Origin: Candidatus Poribacteria bacterium
GTDB lineage: Bacteria; Poribacteria; WGA-4E; WGA-3G
NCBI GenBank assembly: GCA_022821725.1
Contig: JAJEDB010000052.1
Coordinates: forward strand, 1-42,921
DNA length: 42,921 bases
Reading direction: 5' to 3'
How positions within the stretch are numbered: position 1 is the first letter of the stretch; the number at the start of each line of letters is the position of its first letter. The notes below the pieces were generated by a model, which saw nothing but the letters and a program-made list of their open reading frames with translations, had not been told where the DNA came from and ran no database searches. Made by a program: the position numbers and the translations under genes. Shown piece after piece: positions 1-8,166 of the stretch.

Positions 1-188
1 GTCTCAACTGGGGAATGGTTGTCGGAAAGAGGGTTGTGGGTTCGCTCACTGCGTTCGCTTTGGGTTATGGGTTATGGGTAACAAGAGGACTTGATAAACC
101 GAACGCCTCTTAACTCACAACTCAAAACCCGTAACCCAAAACCCTTACCTCCGACAACCACCCCCCAGTCCTATCCAACCTTTGAGAC
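1..188. repeat. Long imperfect inverted repeat upstream of the surface protein
   Basis: GTCTCAA at 1-7 pairs with TTGAGAC at 182-188, and GGTTGTCGG at 18-26 pairs with CCGACAACC at 151-159. Between them are runs of GGGTTATGGGTT-like sequence on the left and AACCCGTAACCC on the right that also pair imperfectly. The repeat may continue left of the window. I see no gene in 1-267. Confidence 0.6.
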
Positions 189-267
189 AGGTTCCTGCCA
201 AGTGAAACATGTTGCCAAGTTGAATGAGACCTTTACAACGGATGAAAACTGAATAGGAGATATTCTT

Positions 268-3200
268 TTGAAAACCAAACTTTTTACACGAAACATAGCA
301 CTCGGCATACTGATGACCCTTGCGATGGCGTTCAGCGTGCCAGGCGTTTGCGATCCGCTAGAAATAAAGGCAATCTCTCAGACGACGCAGACAAAGGGAG
401 AGCTCGATCCACCATTCGAGATACAATTTTCTGTTCGGCTGAACTCAAATACCATTGCATATAATAATGAATCTCCACGCAGGAGAGTTACTGATGGTAG
501 TACTATTGGTGCTGAAACTACCGCGGTAAGAGTACCTACTACTGCTTCCGCTATAAGAATAGACAATAACGGGTATCAAGTTAGAACTGTCAATGGTACA
601 GAACGGCGACTCCTTCCAGGTAGTCCCACGCTAATCCCTACGGGGGGCACTGCAGTCTTGAATACCCCACATCCTCCTTACACACATGATACAAGTGATC
701 CACCCGTGGCTGTCGCTCAAGCTCCTGCAGCTGCTGCGCCTTATTTCGTTGATAGTAGCGGTAGTGTTTACAACAGTAATGGAGTTGCTGTTTACATTCG
801 AATAGGTGATGGGGATCGGACTGCTACACCACAGGTTCCATATAAATACGAGAGAGCGAAGGCTGATCCAAATGTTCTAAATCAGAATCCAGTGCCAGTA
901 GAGCGTCGTTTCGACTACAATGAGGAAGCGATTCGGGTTCAGATTTCCCCCGCAACGGGCATGATTGTTAAGATAAAAGGCAGCAATTATGTCATTGAGA
1001 ATGGCACAATATTGACCGAAGCGAGTGGCATCCTACGAAGTTCTATGAGTTTTGTGTGTACGTCCAGTGACGACAACACGTATAAGATTACGATAGAGGA
1101 TGCGACACCAGAGTGGGATTATCCCAGGGGGACCAAAGGTCGAGATTATCCAAACGATCTGCCTGAGCTTGGTGCAGAGGACACAGCGCCAGGGCTTAGA
1201 CGATCTAAAGAGGAATTTACACTTTATGTAACGACAGATAAATCTGCGGATGCCGTTTTTAGGATCCTTTCTACGGGAGGGCAGCGTTATTCCCGGATAG
1301 ACACTGGAGATCCAATCGTACCTGTCAGTAATAAATTTGGGATTTTTCCACAAACCGGCACCGAGCAAATAGAAGAATTTACGGGTGATAATGCAGGTGC
1401 CGCGAATCTTGAAATTCGCTATAAGGTTACTTCAGGGGATGGGACGCTGTTTGTAGGAGCAGATTCTGCCACAGTTCTTGAGGGACCTGCAACAGATTTG
1501 ACCGCCCACAGAGGGGCAAACGTGTTTCTTAACACGAATCGCACGGATAACCGAATCTCTGCCTCTATCGCCGGTCAGGATCATCAAACGTTTCCAGCGA
1601 CGGTTGAGGTTGAATATACGGGACCTGATCGTCGCACAACCACTGGCACTGGGACCGGCACGGGCACTGGCACTGGGACCGGCACTGGGACCGGCACTGG
1701 CACCGGTGGTACAGTAACCCCTTCTGTCCCTCGATCTGTGACGGGCACTGCGGGAAGCACAGAAACACTGACGATTACGGTACCCGCGAACGCACGCGTC
1801 ACAGCCGGCGGATTAGCGGATACCTTCCCCCGAGGGAGTGCTTCAAGCTTCACAGGAACAGGCACCACTCGCACGAGCAGGCTCACGCTACCCGATGCAG
1901 TCGGGACTTACCGTCTCACTGTCTTCGTTGGGAACACCTCGTATCCTGTTACGGTTACCGTGACGGCAGCGCCAAGGGGCACGCTCGCCATTACGAGTGC
2001 GTTCAGTGGCGCGCCCGGCTCACAATCGGTTGTGACCGTCAGCGCAACGGATGCGAACGACGATCCGGCTTCCGGTGTCGTGGTTACCTTAGTGGTTACC
2101 AACGGGGGCGGGACGTTCTCGCTTCCAAGGGTAACAACACGCACCGATGGCACTGCGACAAGCACCCTCACACGCGCCAGCACGCCGGGGACCAACTACT
2201 TCATCGAGGCATCTGCCAATAACTATGATACGGCGCGAAGTCGTATCTCGATTACCGGCACGACATCCGACACGACATCCGACACGACATCCGGCACGAC
2301 ATCCGATACGACAACGGGCGGCACTGCCGGAGATCCAGGTCTCATCAGCATTGAAGGCGAAGCAACCCGCAGCGGCACGATAAACCAGGAACTCGATGCC
2401 CCCTTGGTCGTTGAAGTCTTGGATAGTAAGGGCGCGCGCGTTAGCAATGCGCGAGTCACCTTCCGTGTCAAGTCTGGACAGGGACGACTTTCGCAGCGAG
2501 GCAACGGACGTGCGATCGCTGTCCAGACGGACAGCCGTGGCTACGCACGCGCGGACTACACACCGATGAGTGTGAGTAGCACCGTCACAGCGGAAGTTAG
2601 AGGCGTTGCGCGGAGGGTTACGTTCACCATCACTACAGGTGGCAGTTCTGACATAGGATCCCCAACCTCTGACACAACTTCACCGCAGAAGTATGAGGTC
2701 CGCGATGAGATTCCGATAAGTCTTGAGGGGACACTGAGCTTCACAGGGAGCCGCACCCTGAATGGAATCACCTACACGTGTGTCGGTCCGGGTGAATGTG
2801 TCGTCTCCTTCGGAACTGTCGTCAAGGGAGAGATACAAGCAGCCCCCGCAAAAACGACGCCACAGCAGGCGTATAAGGTGAGAGATGAGATTCCGATAAG
2901 CCTTGAGGATACCCTAACCTTTACAGGGAAACACACCGTGAACGGGACGATCTACACGTGTGTCGGTCCCGGCGAATGCGTCGTCTCCTTCGGAACCGTC
3001 GTCAAAGGAGAGATACGGGTTTCCGCAGCATCTGCGACCCCAACACGCAGCGCAACCGAGATAAATCCAGAGGTGAAAGTTGGGACAGCACGCCGTCCGA
3101 TGATGGTATGGGTAGACGGCGGTGGGATCTATGCCCTCGCGGGCGCAGATGTCCAGGAATTCACGCCGAGCGTCGAGAACGCTGTGGACATCGCTATCCA

Positions 3201-4503
3201 TGGGAATACCGTCTATTGGATAGAGCAAACGGGTGAACGTTCAGGGACGATCAACAGTGCCACCCTCAACGGATCAAACGCCAAAGTCCTCAAGACGTTG
3301 ACAAGCGTTCCCAAAGGACTCGCCCTCGATACTGCCAACGCGAAACTCTACCTCACCAACGGCTGGGGCAAAATCCAGCGGATGAAACTTGATGGATCGC
3401 AGTATGAAACCAACGTCATCACGGGATTAACCGATCCGATGCACATTGCGGTCTCCAGTGGAAACGTCTATTGGACGGAAGCCGGCGGGCGTGTCAGAGC
3501 GGCAAGCCTCACAGGCGCGAAACTCCTTCGGAATATCGTGACGGGGGCAGGCACCCTCAGTGGCATCGTCGCCGATGGTAAGAACGTCTACTGGACGGAG
3601 CAGACGGGTCCGAGAAGTAGCAGGATCCGGGCAGCAAACCTCGATGGCACAGCGATCCGTAATGTTTATACCGTCACGGCTCTTGTGAATGGGTTGGGAA
3701 TAGACCCTGCGAATAACCGGCTCTATTGGACGAATGGCTGGGGCAAGGTTCAGCGGAGTGTCGGCGAGTCAAGATACCAAGATGTCGTCACAGGGCTCAT
3801 GAATCCGATGGCGATCGCAATTGGCGGACCGAACTCGGCGACCGCTGAGGAGACTCCGAAGGCCTCTACCCCGACGACCGCCGCGAACACGTATGATGTC
3901 AATGGCGACGGCATTGTGGATAGCAAGGATTCCGATGCGCTGATAGTGGCAGTCGCTGCGGGCATCACCGATGCCAAATACGATGTCAATGGCGACGGCA
4001 AAGTCGATGTCAACGATGTTATCGCCGTCACTGCGAATCGTGACAACGGGGCACCTGGTGCACCGGCACTCCTCGGTCGGAAGTTCAGTGCGGTTGAAAT
4101 AGAGGCACTCCAAGCACAGATTGATCTGTTAATCGCGACCAATGATCGTTCACCCGCTGCGATGCGGACGCTGGTATACCTGCAGCAGCTCCTCGTGATG
4201 GCGCGTCCTGAGCAGACGCAGTTGCTGGCGAACTATCCGAACCCATTCAACCCTGAAACATGGATTCCATATCAGTTAGCGACGGATACCGATGTGCGAC
4301 TCACGATCTACAACGCCCAGGGTGTTGTCATCCGGACGTTGCAGTTAGGTCAGCAATCTGCTGGCTACTACACAGATCGCGAGCGTGCGGCGTATTGGGA
4401 TGGTCGGAATGCGTTGGGTGAGCAGGTAGCAAGCGGCGTGTATTTCTACCAATTAGAGACGGACGACATGTCGTCCCTCCGCAAGATGGTAATATTGAAA
4501 TAA
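268..4503 (+). CDS. Large secreted multidomain protein with dockerin and FlgD-like C-terminal sorting domain
   Basis: Probable cell-surface or extracellular protein of 1411 residues. Start is TTG at 268 with AGGAGA seven bases upstream. A signal peptide covers about residues 1-28. The N-terminal ~450 residues match no family I know. A Thr-Gly run from direct DNA repeats lies near residues 458-482. Then come Ig-like/Big_1-type domains (to about 800, joined by Thr-rich linkers such as TTSDTTSDTTSG), two tandem 60-residue copies with TCVGPGEC (near 835 and 895), a propeller-like region with four YW[TI][EN] motifs (near 982, 1066, 1106, 1151), two dockerin/EF-hand loops (DVNGDGIVDSKD and DVNGDGKVDVND, near 1210-1260), and a C-terminal domain with NYPNPFNPETW and GVYFYQLET. 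That last domain resembles FlgD Ig-like/type IX-type sorting domains, so export and surface attachment are inferred. Binding partners are unknown. A terminator follows. Confidence 0.85.
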   Translation: MKTKLFTRNIALGILMTLAMAFSVPGVCDPLEIKAISQTTQTKGELDPPFEIQFSVRLNSNTIAYNNESPRRRVTDGSTIGAETTAVRVPTTASAIRIDNNGYQVRTVNGTERRLLPGSPTLIPTGGTAVLNTPHPPYTHDTSDPPVAVAQAPAAAAPYFVDSSGSVYNSNGVAVYIRIGDGDRTATPQVPYKYERAKADPNVLNQNPVPVERRFDYNEEAIRVQISPATGMIVKIKGSNYVIENGTILTEASGILRSSMSFVCTSSDDNTYKITIEDATPEWDYPRGTKGRDYPNDLPELGAEDTAPGLRRSKEEFTLYVTTDKSADAVFRILSTGGQRYSRIDTGDPIVPVSNKFGIFPQTGTEQIEEFTGDNAGAANLEIRYKVTSGDGTLFVGADSATVLEGPATDLTAHRGANVFLNTNRTDNRISASIAGQDHQTFPATVEVEYTGPDRRTTTGTGTGTGTGTGTGTGTGTGTGGTVTPSVPRSVTGTAGSTETLTITVPANARVTAGGLADTFPRGSASSFTGTGTTRTSRLTLPDAVGTYRLTVFVGNTSYPVTVTVTAAPRGTLAITSAFSGAPGSQSVVTVSATDANDDPASGVVVTLVVTNGGGTFSLPRVTTRTDGTATSTLTRASTPGTNYFIEASANNYDTARSRISITGTTSDTTSDTTSGTTSDTTTGGTAGDPGLISIEGEATRSGTINQELDAPLVVEVLDSKGARVSNARVTFRVKSGQGRLSQRGNGRAIAVQTDSRGYARADYTPMSVSSTVTAEVRGVARRVTFTITTGGSSDIGSPTSDTTSPQKYEVRDEIPISLEGTLSFTGSRTLNGITYTCVGPGECVVSFGTVVKGEIQAAPAKTTPQQAYKVRDEIPISLEDTLTFTGKHTVNGTIYTCVGPGECVVSFGTVVKGEIRVSAASATPTRSATEINPEVKVGTARRPMMVWVDGGGIYALAGADVQEFTPSVENAVDIAIHGNTVYWIEQTGERSGTINSATLNGSNAKVLKTLTSVPKGLALDTANAKLYLTNGWGKIQRMKLDGSQYETNVITGLTDPMHIAVSSGNVYWTEAGGRVRAASLTGAKLLRNIVTGAGTLSGIVADGKNVYWTEQTGPRSSRIRAANLDGTAIRNVYTVTALVNGLGIDPANNRLYWTNGWGKVQRSVGESRYQDVVTGLMNPMAIAIGGPNSATAEETPKASTPTTAANTYDVNGDGIVDSKDSDALIVAVAAGITDAKYDVNGDGKVDVNDVIAVTANRDNGAPGAPALLGRKFSAVEIEALQAQIDLLIATNDRSPAAMRTLVYLQQLLVMARPEQTQLLANYPNPFNPETWIPYQLATDTDVRLTIYNAQGVVIRTLQLGQQSAGYYTDRERAAYWDGRNALGEQVASGVYFYQLETDDMSSLRKMVILK
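2690..3024 (+). repeat. Tandem 180-bp duplication inside the surface protein gene
   Basis: Two in-frame copies lie 180 bases apart and encode 60-residue units. Both contain RDEIPISLE and TCVGPGECVVSFGTVVKGEI. The two conserved cysteines in each copy suggest a small disulfide-bonded domain. Confidence 0.8.
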
Positions 4504-4518
4504 TTGAACGCAGGAAGC

Positions 4519-4537
4519 GGGCGAGGCGACCTCGCCC
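4519..4537. repeat. Short palindrome of the dispersed family
   Basis: GGGCGAGG-CGA-CCTCGCCC, an 8-bp perfect stem just after the surface protein gene. It belongs to the same class as the palindromes at 9144, 21109, 28704, 32639 and 36103. Confidence 0.6.
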
Positions 4538-4560
4538 CTACGAGCAACCCTACCAATTTG

Positions 4561-4593
4561 GAAAAAGGCGTGGTTTCACACCGCGCCTTTTTC
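4561..4593. terminator. Bidirectional rho-independent terminator
   Basis: AAAAAGGCGTGG at 4562-4573 pairs with CCGCGCCTTTTT at 4581-4592, giving a 12-bp stem with one G-U pair and T-runs on both strands. It sits between the convergent surface protein gene (+) and nuclease gene (-), so it can serve both. Confidence 0.8.
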
Positions 4594-4638
4594 ACGTGTC
4601 CGCTCCGTCAGCGGTTTCGAGTGTCGATAGGCAGCCGG

Positions 4639-5598
4639 TTATGCCTCTAACGCTTCCCGGAAGGCATGAAAACTTTTGGCGATTAAGGCATCTCGGTTCA
4701 ACTGCCGGAGCCGGTTGATGTCCTCAATGGCTTCGAGGCGCGGCTTGACCGTAGGGACATCGGCGTTTGGGAACCGTTCTGTGAGTATCAGCAAGGTGTT
4801 TTCAATACTCATTTGCCGCGCACCTTGTGCTATGCCCTCGGCTTTGCCTTGTGCTATGCCCTCGGCTTTGCCTTGTGCTATGCCCTCGGCTTTGCCTTGT
4901 GCTATGCCCTCGGCTTTGCCTTGTTGCAGGACGTGTTCATAGAAAGGAGATTCTTGCATGAGTGCCTCCGTTATAGGGTTTTGAAAAAGTTCCGGCGGGT
5001 GGACTAAACTCCCGAAAAGCGAGAGGGCGAACAACAAGGTCCCCCGGGTCTGTTTATCTACCGATGCTTGCTGTGTCGTCTGCACACATCTTTCAATCCA
5101 GGCTTCTGCTGTCAGGTCGGAAGGGGGTTTCATTAAAGCCGTGAAAGGCAGCAATCCAAGTGCTTCGGGATCCAAAAACGCCTCGCCTTCCAACTCATAC
5201 ATCCGAATGACGTTATACGTGAACCATCCACCGCCCCGCTCCGGGTGACCATACTCGTAGATGCCGGTGTCGCGCTGGCCCGCAGGCGGACGGAAATACA
5301 ACACCGTTGAATAGACGTTCTTCTCATGCTCAAGTGCCAGCACACTCGAATACGCCAGCATCCGCAACGGCATCGGTCTATGTCTCGAATCGTCGGTTTG
5401 TGCTTCTATATGCAGGATCGCTTTTTCATCCGGCAACTGAATATGAAACGTCATATCGCTATGATGTCTCCGAACCGTGATGTGTTCTGTGTTCAGCGGA
5501 TCCCCGACTTCAACTGCGTGGGTTTTCAACACTAACGCCGCTAACGCATACGGAAATTTACCGGTAACGTGTTTGAACAGTTCATCAAAGTTTGCCAT
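4639..5598 (-). CDS. Rpn/PD-(D/E)XK-type nuclease (transposase-like family)
   Basis: 319-residue protein resembling the recombination-promoting nuclease / PD-(D/E)XK 'putative transposase' family. The N-terminal part has the family's opening (DELFKHVTGKFP) and the likely catalytic strand pattern LHIEAQTD near residues 61-68, where the E-x-Q fits the family's D/E...ExK/Q core. Residues about 226-260 are four QGKAEGIA repeats, typical of the family's variable linker, and the C-terminus is helical. I start at ATG 5598 because the family begins at MANFDELF; the upstream in-frame extension overlaps unrelated remnant DNA. The ribosome binding site is weak. These genes are multicopy and mobile in some phyla; here it stands alone and convergent with the surface protein gene. 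Catalytic activity is inferred from family only. Confidence 0.75.
   Translation of the reverse strand: MANFDELFKHVTGKFPYALAALVLKTHAVEVGDPLNTEHITVRRHHSDMTFHIQLPDEKAILHIEAQTDDSRHRPMPLRMLAYSSVLALEHEKNVYSTVLYFRPPAGQRDTGIYEYGHPERGGGWFTYNVIRMYELEGEAFLDPEALGLLPFTALMKPPSDLTAEAWIERCVQTTQQASVDKQTRGTLLFALSLFGSLVHPPELFQNPITEALMQESPFYEHVLQQGKAEGIAQGKAEGIAQGKAEGIAQGKAEGIAQGARQMSIENTLLILTERFPNADVPTVKPRLEAIEDINRLRQLNRDALIAKSFHAFREALEA
4824..4919 (-). repeat. Four tandem 24-bp repeats inside the nuclease gene
   Basis: Four identical 24-bp units starting at 4824, 4848, 4872 and 4896 encode QGKAEGIA four times. Their identity at DNA level suggests recent slippage expansion. They have no spacers, so this is not CRISPR. 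Confidence 0.9.
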
Positions 5599-5667
5599 AA
5601 CGTTATTATATCGCTTTTCCGAGTGAAAGTCAACCTGTTTTTCGCAGCACGCAGATAGATTGAGACT

Positions 5668-5826
5668 ATGAAGTTGAGGGTCTCCGTTCAGATAGAACGC
5701 CTCCAGGAACAGATTGACCTGTTGATTGCGACAGGTGACCGTTCCCCCGCCGCGATGCGGACGCTGGTCTATCTGCATGCTTTGTGCTTCTATATGCAGG
5801 ATCCAGAGCCATCCAATTCTCCGTGA
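5668..5826 (+). pseudogene. Chimeric remnant: surface-protein linker fused to nuclease fragment
   Basis: Bases 5692-5777 translate to IERLQEQIDLLIATGDRSP followed by AAMRTLVYL. This closely matches the linker before the C-terminal sorting domain of the surface protein at 268-4503 (EALQAQIDLLIATNDRSP, AAMRTLVYL). Directly after it, a 22-24 bp stretch near 5781-5803 matches the nuclease gene around 5397-5420 (the LHIEAQ codons, opposite strand). An open frame of 52 codons runs 5668-5826 but has no credible ribosome binding site. I read it as two fragments of multicopy genes fused by rearrangement. Confidence 0.65.
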
Positions 5827-5906
5827 AATTCCCCAAATTTCATAAAGGTTCTGGAGAGCAGCGACTTAAAAATCCGCGTAATCCGCGATTCAGACAGTTT
5901 AACAAT

Positions 5907-6029
5907 CAGGACTTACGCAATTTTGACTATAGCGCGTTCTCTGAGATGGGAATTCGCGCAAAAACACACGTTACTTCCGACACAAACTGGAAAGTTTGAT
6001 GCTCAAAAAAGCAGACTGCGTAAGTCCTA
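5907..6029. mobile_element. MITE-like element, 123 bp, with terminal inverted repeats and 5-bp target duplication
   Basis: Left end CAGGACTTACGCA (5907-5919) and right end TGCGTAAGTCCTA (6017-6029) are inverted repeats. The flanks carry the direct repeat ACAAT at 5902-5906 and 6030-6034. There is no transposase frame inside. The 81-bp element at 12605-12685 has the same ends and the same duplication length. Confidence 0.8.
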
Positions 6030-6078
6030 ACAATTGAATGACCCTTTACAAAAGATGCCAAAAATGTTATACTTTTCC

Positions 6079-6165
6079 TATCACGTTGGCAGACCTAACG
6101 AGCGTTGTCGTTTGACAACGTGTCTGCCGCCCACCCGTTAGCGAATAAAAACGTGAGGCGTGATA
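6079..6165. other. Nested complementary arms with pseudoknot order; possible structured RNA
   Basis: Arms in order: TATCACG (6079-6085), GGCAGAC (6088-6094), CTAACG (6095-6100), CGTTGTC (6103-6109), GACAACG (6114-6120), GTCTGCC (6122-6128), CGTTAG (6136-6141), CGTGATA (6159-6165). Each has an exact complement, but GGCAGAC/GTCTGCC and CTAACG/CGTTAG cross, which makes an H-type pseudoknot inside an outer stem. It lies 43 bases before the small coiled-coil gene. It may be a folded leader or simply a palindromic mobile repeat. Confidence 0.4.
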
Positions 6166-6208
6166 CTCATGGGAACTACGAACCCTAAAACTTTTTGAGG
6201 TGATCACA

Positions 6209-6565
6209 ATGAGTGCGCATTTTGTGCAAGTTTTACAAACCATTGTTACCGTCCTCGCTGTTTTTGCGATGATATGGAAATTTCGTAAAGACATTCTCAC
6301 AGAAGTTGATAAAAAATTTGATGCCTTCAAGTCAGATATTGACAACCGTTTCGAGAGCATTGATAGGCGTTTCGAGAGCATTGATAGGCGTTTTGAGAGT
6401 ATTGATAAGCGTTTTGAGAGCATTGATAAGCGTTTCGATAAAATTGAAGCAGTGCTTGAAAACATACAACAAAACCATCTCGACCATATCACACAGTTAC
6501 ATGTGAATCCTAATATCGTTCCGTCAACAGGCAACAAGGAAGAAACTCCTAAGAAATACAGATGA
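6209..6565 (+). CDS. Small membrane-anchored coiled-coil protein
   Basis: 118 residues. GAGGTGA five bases before ATG 6209 decides this start over the GTG at 6200, which overlaps that site. One N-terminal membrane segment (about residues 5-24, VQVLQTIVTVLAVFAMIW) is followed by a long helix with heptad repeats: FESIDRR twice, FESIDKR twice, then a diverged copy. The repeats are 21-bp direct DNA repeats from 6347 to about 6450. No catalytic motif is visible. The short tail is polar. It could trimerise or bridge membrane and cytoplasm, but its function is unknown. It resembles the other small membrane/coiled-coil protein at 41287-41727 only in architecture. Confidence 0.7.
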   Translation: MSAHFVQVLQTIVTVLAVFAMIWKFRKDILTEVDKKFDAFKSDIDNRFESIDRRFESIDRRFESIDKRFESIDKRFDKIEAVLENIQQNHLDHITQLHVNPNIVPSTGNKEETPKKYR

Positions 6566-6591
6566 AACTGTCTTAAGTGGGGATATCCGAA

Positions 6592-8166
6592 TCAGTCTTT
6601 CATATCTTTTTTCAGAGCCGCCCAAGAGGTCGCTAAAGTGCGTCTCACTGCCGTAGGTGCTCCAGGAGCCGTCGGGGCTCCCACTCGCCACTCGCTTTGA
6701 TAATAGGCAGCCGTCCAGTCTAAATACGCGATGACGATATTCCGCTCCACCCGCGGCACCTCCATTGCCCGCAACCGCGCCGCAAATCCCGCCTCCTTGT
6801 AACAGGCGATCCCAATATCGACAAGCGTATTGTTTTCATCAAATAGACGATAGTCGAAGCCGGGGAGGACCTGCCCACTGAAATTAGCATCCGTCATCGG
6901 GAACGGGGTCTCCGCAGGACTTTCTATACGTGCGATACCCGCCGCGTTGAAAGTCGCAGTCTCGGTTGTGAGTAGGTAATCCCTGGGGTGATTATACGGC
7001 ACGGCTACGGTGAGTTTCCAGCCGTGTAAGTCGCTGAGGTTCTCAGTGGGATCCGCATAGATCTCAATAGCGACAGGTCTGTAGATACCCGAACGGCTAT
7101 TTCTATCTATGTCCACCGCAACGGTTCGGATCATCACGCGGCGCGTCGCTCTGCCGAAACTATCTTGTCGTTTCCAGCCGACAGGACACGGCGGGCCCAA
7201 TCTGCTTCTTCGATGCGTTACCTCTGTCGGATGTGAGGTGGTGCTGGGCACCGTTTCTACGGGGTGTCCGGCTTCACGGAGGTGCGCGTGTAGATGGGCT
7301 TCAGGGACTAAATTGCCCCATGCCCCTAACGCCTTTAGGTGTGTCAAACCTACCAACGGACCCACATCACTTATCGAGTTATCCGAAATATCTAACGTCC
7401 TTAAATTCGTCAAGGCTGCCAGCGGTGCCACATCGCTTATCGAATTGGCTTGCAAATATAACTGTGTGAGCCGGGTCAAAGCTGCCAGCGGTGCTACATC
7501 GCTTATCGCATTGTCCCACAGTCCTAATGTATGTAGGTTTATCAAGCGTGCCAGCGGTGCCACATCGCTGATCGCATTGGACTGCACATATAACACGACT
7601 AAGTGTGTCAAACCTGCCAGCGGACGCACATCACTTATCGAATTGCCCGCCAAATATAACTGTCTTAGGTTCGTCAGCCTTGCCAGGGGTGCGACGTTAC
7701 GTATCAAATTGTCATTGAGCACTAATTTCCGGAGGTTCGTCAAACTTGCGAGCGGATACACGTTGCTTATGGAATTCGCACTCAGATGTAGGGATCTGAG
7801 GTGTGTCAATCTGACCAGCGGGGTCAAGTTGCTGATGGAATTGCCCCACAGTCTTAACGCTGTGAGACCCGTCGCGTCCTCCAGTCCGGTGAGATCCACG
7901 ATCCCACGCGAAGAACCGTCAAGGAACGCTAAGGTCTTTAGTTTCGCGTGCGGGATCTGCTTTAGTGCCTCTGGGGTGTCGGGTATCGGCAGATTCAACG
8001 CCTCACGCACAACTGTGGCTAACGCCGCATCTCGGAACGTGATCGTTTGATCCTGGGCAACAGCCTCGGATTCCCAAATAACAGCGGTAATCATGAGGCT
8101 CAACGCCACGGCCATGCTCCTATAAAATATCGAGAAACGCTTCATTCGATCCGTTTGAAAGTGCAT
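6592..8166 (-). CDS. Secreted leucine-rich-repeat protein with conserved C-terminal tail
   Basis: 524 residues. ATG 8166 has AGGAGG about seven bases upstream; the alternative ATG at 8145 overlaps the TGA of the preceding gene as ATGA. A signal peptide follows a short basic stretch and ends near SEAVAQ. About nine 22-residue internalin-type repeats (LTNLRxLxLxxNxISDVxPLA) run from about residue 85 to 280. They form a curved solenoid usual for protein binding. The C-terminal ~200 residues match no family I recognise; they contain one aromatic-rich segment and end in RTLATSWAALKKDMKD, which resembles the G-K-L-x-T-x-W-G-x-L-K tail of five other secreted proteins here. It is last in a three-gene minus-strand group with two lipoproteins, so a surface adhesion or recognition role is plausible. 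Confidence 0.8.
   Translation of the reverse strand: MHFQTDRMKRFSIFYRSMAVALSLMITAVIWESEAVAQDQTITFRDAALATVVREALNLPIPDTPEALKQIPHAKLKTLAFLDGSSRGIVDLTGLEDATGLTALRLWGNSISNLTPLVRLTHLRSLHLSANSISNVYPLASLTNLRKLVLNDNLIRNVAPLARLTNLRQLYLAGNSISDVRPLAGLTHLVVLYVQSNAISDVAPLARLINLHTLGLWDNAISDVAPLAALTRLTQLYLQANSISDVAPLAALTNLRTLDISDNSISDVGPLVGLTHLKALGAWGNLVPEAHLHAHLREAGHPVETVPSTTSHPTEVTHRRSRLGPPCPVGWKRQDSFGRATRRVMIRTVAVDIDRNSRSGIYRPVAIEIYADPTENLSDLHGWKLTVAVPYNHPRDYLLTTETATFNAAGIARIESPAETPFPMTDANFSGQVLPGFDYRLFDENNTLVDIGIACYKEAGFAARLRAMEVPRVERNIVIAYLDWTAAYYQSEWRVGAPTAPGAPTAVRRTLATSWAALKKDMKD

Noticed and set aside
4824..4919. CRISPR array
   Set aside because: The 24-bp repeats are contiguous with no spacers and encode QGKAEGIA in frame within the nuclease gene.
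5599..5778. N-terminal extension of the Rpn-type nuclease
   Set aside because: The extra 60 residues are read antisense through the surface-protein remnant, and the family begins at MANFDELF.
6079..6165. HDV-like ribozyme
   Set aside because: The order of the arms fits, but the P3-like stem is too long with a four-base loop, and I cannot find the P1.1 pairing or a convincing catalytic region. Kept only as a structured-sequence candidate.
7109..8050. Long plus-strand open frame
   Set aside because: It lies antisense to the leucine-rich repeats, whose periodic codons keep the opposite strand open. There is no ribosome binding site and no sensible protein.
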